A DNA stretch of 64,000 nucleotides from Xanthomonas sp. 3793 (GTDB taxonomy: Bacteria; Pseudomonadota; Gammaproteobacteria; Xanthomonadales; Xanthomonadaceae), in NCBI RefSeq assembly GCF_024806835.1, contig NZ_JANTYU010000002.1, positions 186,001 to 250,000 of the forward strand, written 5' to 3'. Shown piece after piece: positions 60,020 to 64,000 of the stretch; within the stretch, counting starts at the first letter, position 1, and each line of letters opens with the position of its first letter. The notes below the pieces were generated by a model. The model was not told the DNA's origin. It searched no databases and worked only from the letters and a program-made list of their open reading frames with translations. Both the position numbers and the translations under genes were made by a program.

Positions 60020-60658
60020 ATGGCGCGGATGGATTTGTTCGACACCCCCGTCGCGCCCTTGCAGTTGCTGGACGATGCCGAAGGCGGTGTGCGCTATTGG
60101 CCGCAGCTGCTGACGCCCGCACTGGCGCTGGCGTGCTTTGCGGCACTGCGCGAGCGCGTCGATTGGCACAGCCAGCGGCGTGAGATGTACGACCGCGTGG
60201 TGGAGGTGCCGCGTTTGCTGGCCTCCTACCGGTTGGACGACGCCTTGCCGCCCGGCCTGCCGCTTCAACGCTTGCTGGAGACGGTGCAGGCGGTATTGCC
60301 CGCCCCGTACAACGCGGTGGGGTTGAATCTGTACCGCGATGGACGCGACAGCGTGGCGATGCATCACGACGCACTGCACACGCTGGTTGCGCCATATCCC
60401 ATCGCGCTGTTATCGCTGGGGGCTGCAAGGCGCATGAATCTGCGGGCAAACGATGGCCATAGCCGGGCCATCGCCTTGGAGCTGGCATCGGGCAGCCTGT
60501 TGGCGATGAGCCATGCCTCGCAGCTGACCCATACGCATGGCATTCCCAAGACCAGTCGGGCCGTGGGCGAACGCATGAGCGTGGTGTTTCGCGTGCGCCC
60601 GGCCGAGCGCATGGCGGCAGGCCAGCACGGCCCGCATTGGCAGCCGACGCAGCGGTAA
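60020..60658 (+). CDS. AlkB-like 2-oxoglutarate/Fe(II) dioxygenase
   Basis: A 212-residue dioxygenase of the AlkB group, which oxidatively removes alkyl groups from DNA or RNA bases. The substrate-side motif NAVGLNLYRDGRDSVAMHHD holds the N-x-Y and the iron ligands H and D (HHD). The third ligand His is in QLTHTHGIPKT, and the 2-oxoglutarate-binding Arg in RMSVVFRVR. It resembles AlkB-like (ABH2/ABH3-type) proteins in its length and the MNLRANDG segment. No ada or alkA gene is nearby. Confidence 0.88.
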   Translation: MARMDLFDTPVAPLQLLDDAEGGVRYWPQLLTPALALACFAALRERVDWHSQRREMYDRVVEVPRLLASYRLDDALPPGLPLQRLLETVQAVLPAPYNAVGLNLYRDGRDSVAMHHDALHTLVAPYPIALLSLGAARRMNLRANDGHSRAIALELASGSLLAMSHASQLTHTHGIPKTSRAVGERMSVVFRVRPAERMAAGQHGPHWQPTQR

Positions 60659-60870
60659 CGCGCACGCTTGTGTCCGTTTGCCCGGTGGCGCTCCACTGAA
60701 CGTTGGCCGGTGCAGGGCGACGAACACGTTACTTTGATAGCGGCCTGCGCTCGCGTGCGCTTGCCTCTATGTTGCGCCCGGCATGGCTGACATTGCCCAT
60801 TTCGGGTGATTGCCATTGCCGTCACCACTGGCCATGCTTGCATGCAATCCCCCCCAAACGCTGCCGATCC

Positions 60871-62580
60871 ATGCCTCTGGACGCTACCCGTCACCATCAG
60901 ATGTTTCCCGAGCTGGACGCGGGCCAATTGGCGATCACGCGACGCTTCGCCAGCGGGCCTGCGCAGCGGTTCGACGCCGGCGAGATTGTGTTCGAAGTCG
61001 GCGATGCGCACGCCCCGGTCTGGGTGGTGCTGGAAGGCGCCATCGAGGTGGTGCGTCGCGACGGGCTGGGCAACGAAAAGCCGATTACCCGGCACACGCC
61101 CGGCCAGTTCACCGGTGAGGTGAGTCAGCTGGCCGGGCGCGCATCGCTGGCGGCTGGGCGTGCCGGCCAGCAGGGCTGCCTGGCGCTGCCATTCGACACC
61201 GCGCATCTGCGTGCGCTGATGATCAGCTCGGCCGAAGTGGGCGAGGTGGTGATGCGTGCGCTGATCCTGCGCCGGGTCGGCCTGATCGAGGGCGATGCGT
61301 CGGGCTCGGTGTTGATCGGTGAGCCGGACGACCCGCATCTGACCCGTTTGCAGGGGTTCCTGACCCGTAACGGCTATCCCAACACGGTGATGGATGTGTC
61401 CGATGCCGAGGGCCGCGCCCTGGTCGAACGGCTGGGCATCCAGGAGCAGGATCTGCCCGTGATGGTGTGCCCCAGCGGCCGGGTGCTGCGCCAGCCCAGC
61501 GATGCCGAAGCTGCGCATTGCCTGGGCATGACGCCGGATATCGACCCGGACAAGCGCTACGACGTTGCGATTGTGGGCGCCGGCCCTGCGGGTCTGGCGA
61601 CGGCGGTGTATGCCGCGTCCGAAGGCTTGTCGGTGCTGGTGATGGACCAGCGCGCCATCGGCGGCCAGGCCGGCGCGTCGGCACGCATCGAAAATTATCT
61701 GGGCTTTCCGACCGGCATTTCCGGCCAGGCGCTGGCCGGCCGCGCCTACAACCAGGCGCTGAAATTCGGTGCCGAGCTGGCCATCCCGATCGAGGCGGCA
61801 ACGCTGGAATGCGGGCGCGACGATGGTGCGCTGCATCTGGACCTGGCCGATGGCAAACAGGTGTTGGCCAGCACCGTGGTGATCGCCTCGGGTGCGCGTT
61901 ATCGACGCCCAGAAATTGAAGGGCTGGAGCGCTTCGAAGGCCATGGCGTGTCGTACTGGGCCTCGCCGGTGGAAGCGCGCCTGTGCGAGGGCGGTGTGGT
62001 GGCCCTGGTGGGCGGCGGCAATTCTGCAGGGCAGGCGGTGGCCTTTCTGGCGCCGCGCGTGAAGGAGCTGCACCTGATCATTCGCGGCACGGGGCTGGAA
62101 GCCTCGATGTCGCAATACTTGATCGAGCGCATCTCCGCGTTGCCCAACGTGCAATTGCATACCGGCACCGAAGTGACCGCGCTGGAAGGCGACCACGATC
62201 GTGGGCTGCAGGCGGCGGTGCTGCGGACGCGCGATGACGGTGCAACTACGCGCGTGGAGTTGCGGCACCTGTTCTTGTTCGTCGGTGCCGACCCCAATAC
62301 CGGTTGGCTGCAGGAGTGTGTGCAGACCGACAAGCGCGGCTTTGTCATCACCGGGACCGCGCGCGGCGATGGCGTGCCGGCGTGTCTGCCGCTGGAGACC
62401 AATCGCCCCGGCGTGTTCGCCATCGGCGATGTGCGTGCCGGCTCGGTCAAGCGCGTGGCTGCCGCCGTGGGCGAGGGCGCCGCCGTGGTCGCGCAGATCC
62501 ATCAATACCTGGCCCATCAGGCCAACCCGGTGCCGGCTTCCGAACTGGCCAGCGCCAATCAGGAGTCGACCACCGCATGA
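60871..62580 (+). CDS. cNMP-binding, thioredoxin-reductase-like flavoprotein
   Basis: A 569-residue three-part protein. A cyclic-nucleotide-binding-like domain (about 20-130, FDAGEIVFEVGDAHAPVWVVLEG) precedes a short thioredoxin-like segment (about 150-215, DLPVMVCPSGRVLRQP). A thioredoxin-reductase fold follows with FAD motif GAGPAG (236-241), GGQAGASARIENYLGFP, NADPH motif GGGNSAGQAV and the final GVFAIGDVRAGSVKRVAAAVGEGA. The place of the redox CxxC reads SYWASPVEA, so disulfide chemistry is not expected. It may reduce another partner with NADPH. Its stop overlaps the UBP zinc-finger gene by 4 bp (ATGA). ATG 60871 begins the conserved part. Confidence 0.87.
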   Translation: MPLDATRHHQMFPELDAGQLAITRRFASGPAQRFDAGEIVFEVGDAHAPVWVVLEGAIEVVRRDGLGNEKPITRHTPGQFTGEVSQLAGRASLAAGRAGQQGCLALPFDTAHLRALMISSAEVGEVVMRALILRRVGLIEGDASGSVLIGEPDDPHLTRLQGFLTRNGYPNTVMDVSDAEGRALVERLGIQEQDLPVMVCPSGRVLRQPSDAEAAHCLGMTPDIDPDKRYDVAIVGAGPAGLATAVYAASEGLSVLVMDQRAIGGQAGASARIENYLGFPTGISGQALAGRAYNQALKFGAELAIPIEAATLECGRDDGALHLDLADGKQVLASTVVIASGARYRRPEIEGLERFEGHGVSYWASPVEARLCEGGVVALVGGGNSAGQAVAFLAPRVKELHLIIRGTGLEASMSQYLIERISALPNVQLHTGTEVTALEGDHDRGLQAAVLRTRDDGATTRVELRHLFLFVGADPNTGWLQECVQTDKRGFVITGTARGDGVPACLPLETNRPGVFAIGDVRAGSVKRVAAAVGEGAAVVAQIHQYLAHQANPVPASELASANQESTTA

Positions 62581-62882
62581 GCCACCCTTGCACCCACACC
62601 ACGCAGATCGAAGACGTCACGCCCAGTGCGCGCGGCTGCGAAGAGTGTCTTGCCATCGACAGTGCCTGGGTGCATCTGCGCCTGTGCCGAAGCTGCGGCC
62701 ATGTCGGTTGCTGCGATGATTCGCCGCACAAACACGCCACGGCGCATTACCACGCCACCGGCCATCCCATCATCGAGGGCTATGACCCGCCCGAAGGCTG
62801 GGGCTGGTGCTACGTAGACGAAGTGGAAGTGGAGCTGCCGGACCAGACGCCGCAGCTGGGGCCGATACCGCGGTATGTGTGA
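62577..62882 (+). CDS. UBP-type zinc-finger protein
   Basis: A 101-residue protein that is one UBP zinc finger. The Cys/His set is C21, C24, C37, C40, C45, C46, H51, H53, H57, H59 and H63 in ARGCEECLAI, LRLCRSCGHVGCCDDSPHKHATAHY and GHPIIEGYDP. The eukaryotic domain binds the C-terminal GG tail of ubiquitin; in bacteria its ligand is unknown. It is translationally coupled to the cNMP/flavoprotein gene (ATGA), which implies a joint function, for example as a targeting or adaptor part. Confidence 0.85.
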   Translation: MSHPCTHTTQIEDVTPSARGCEECLAIDSAWVHLRLCRSCGHVGCCDDSPHKHATAHYHATGHPIIEGYDPPEGWGWCYVDEVEVELPDQTPQLGPIPRYV

Positions 62883-63213
62883 GGGGCGCTGGATGGTTGG
62901 CGGAGTCGCTGTTGGGCTACCAGGCGCCGCTGGGAATGGGGAATGGGGAATCGTAAGAGCGCATGCCTCTGCTTGGTGTTCCTTGCGAGCGCCTTGCATG
63001 GTGATTGCGTTTGATGCTGGTCGCTCTGAGCGTGCGTTATTGGGTGATTGACCGGCGCGCACGCGTGCACGCGGAGCCAGTGTGGCCAACACGACGTAGC
63101 GGGCGGTCATCAGAGGGTGTGCTGCGGGCGGCGCGGCCGGAACCGCTGTCTACGCGTGTCGATTCCGGGCGTCAGCCGCGCAGGCCTGGCGGATGCGCAT
63201 GCGTTGTTAGCGC
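62883..63213. other. Intergenic region, nothing recognised
   Basis: About 330 bp with a short repeat-like stretch (gggaatggggaatgggg) and no gene or terminator I can support. Confidence 0.4.
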
Positions 63214-63960
63214 TTACGCCGGCCACTGCACCTGCGGTAGCGCTCCGATCTGCGGGCGGGCGAACAGGTAGCCTTGTTGCAGGTGAATGCCCAGGTCGCG
63301 CAGGGTGCGGTATTCGTCGGCTTGTTCGATTCCTTCGGCAATGACGGCGATGCCGAGTTCCTCGCACATGCGGGCGACATGGCGCACGATGGCCTGGCGG
63401 CTGCGGTCGGTGTCGATGCCGCGGATCAGTGCGATATCCAGCTTGAGCAGGTCCGGCTGGAAGTCGGCCAGCAGGCCGAGCCCGGCATAGCCGGCGCCGA
63501 AGTCGTCGATGGCGGTCTTCAGTCCGCGCGCCTGGTAGGTGCGCAGGATCTCCAGCAGATGCGCCGGATCGGCGAGGTGTTCCTGCTCGCTTACCTCGAA
63601 AATGATCGCATCCAGCGGCCAACCATGTTGCGCAGTGGCCGAGAGCGTGGCGCGCAGGCAGTGCTCGGGGTTGTAGACCGCATTGGGCATGAAGTTGATC
63701 GACAGCAATGCCGGCAGCGCGATCTGCGCGGCGCATTCGATCGCCTTGATGCGGCAGGCCTGGTCGAAGGCGTAGCGGTTGCGCTCATCCACGGCGGCCA
63801 GGATGCTGCCGGCCGACTCGCCATTGATGCCGCGCACCAATGCCTCACCGGCATAGATGCTGCGCCTGGCGACGTCGACGACCGGCTGGAAGGCCATGGT
63901 GATGGCGGTGGGAAATGCTTGGCCATCGCGGCAGGCGTTGCAAACAGGAACTTGGGTCAT
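63214..63960 (-). CDS. EAL-domain c-di-GMP phosphodiesterase
   Basis: A 248-residue stand-alone EAL domain that would linearise c-di-GMP. The metal and catalytic motifs look complete: EAL at 39-41 (GEALVRG), NFMPNAVYN, IFEVSEQEHL, IDDFGAGYAGL, LLKLDIALIRG, AEGIEQADEY and QQGYLFARP. The N-terminus holds CNACRDG, a possible metal or redox site, before the barrel. No sensor or membrane domain is present, so regulation must be by expression or by protein partners. It probably tunes motility or biofilm. The 3' edge lies near the window end; the gene is complete. Confidence 0.9.
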   Translation of the reverse strand: MTQVPVCNACRDGQAFPTAITMAFQPVVDVARRSIYAGEALVRGINGESAGSILAAVDERNRYAFDQACRIKAIECAAQIALPALLSINFMPNAVYNPEHCLRATLSATAQHGWPLDAIIFEVSEQEHLADPAHLLEILRTYQARGLKTAIDDFGAGYAGLGLLADFQPDLLKLDIALIRGIDTDRSRQAIVRHVARMCEELGIAVIAEGIEQADEYRTLRDLGIHLQQGYLFARPQIGALPQVQWPA

Positions 63961-64000
63961 GATGTAGACACAATCGTGCGGTGTGGATCGAGCCTAATCC

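Noticed and set aside
60364..62517. 717-residue minus-strand open frame opposite the AlkB-like gene and the flavoprotein
   Set aside because: It is a shadow of the strongly conserved plus-strand genes and has no start signal or motif.

Overview
The window is a GC-rich chromosomal segment from a Xanthomonas species or a very close relative. The evidence is two effector genes with the XVIPCD domain of the Xanthomonadales bacterial-killing type IV secretion system, their immunity-type lipoproteins, an XAC0095-family small protein, xanthomonad REP elements (gtaggagcgc...gcgctcctac) with RAYT transposases, a TonB-dependent receptor and secreted glycosidases. No rRNA, tRNA or CRISPR array was recognised.

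Layout. Positions 1-1425 are a RAYT (REP-associated tyrosine transposase) locus surrounded by its own tandem duplications and REPs. From 1450 to 5659 lie a TonB-dependent receptor and a periplasmic glycerophosphodiesterase. Positions 6170-13626 hold a MacB/FtsX-type export operon (adaptor, ATPase, permease) followed by an NtrC-like regulator and an NtrY-like kinase; a sigma-54-type promoter with three activator-like sites at exact 20-bp spacing precedes the adaptor. pbpC (PBP1C) follows the kinase. Stress and housekeeping genes fill 16492-29446: ferritin, peroxiredoxin, hsp20, cbpA, a PilH-like regulator, hflK, hflC, a DUF2065 gene, purA and an M1 aminopeptidase. The usual hflC-DUF2065-purA neighbourhood is split by a second RAYT flanked by five and two copies of a 164-bp REP unit.

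From 29500 to 50237 the window is accessory and conflict-related. An intact XVIPCD effector with an immunity-type lipoprotein is followed by two paralogous lipoproteins and a frameshifted, deleted effector. Next is an island on the minus strand encoding a type I restriction-modification system (hsdR, hsdM, hsdS) with a Fic protein and a GmrSD-like DUF262 protein. Upstream of hsdR is a possible P4/P1-type antisense-RNA immunity leader, then two small xanthomonad proteins, then a second intact effector/lipoprotein pair. The island is therefore bracketed by oppositely oriented members of one effector/immunity family.

From 50456 to the end: a TetR regulator, a histidine phosphatase with an NAD(P)HX dehydratase, GH30 and GH92 glycosidases, an SDR, a DUF429 protein, an AlkB-like dioxygenase, a cNMP-domain/thioredoxin-reductase-like protein coupled to a UBP zinc-finger protein, and an EAL phosphodiesterase.

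How the genes work together. The exporter, regulator and kinase look like a self-contained envelope-stress or antimicrobial-efflux unit. The effector/lipoprotein pairs are interbacterial weapons with self-protection. The R-M/Fic/DUF262 block is anti-phage defence with an apparent Fic-linked operator. Families were assigned by reading motifs; no database search was run.
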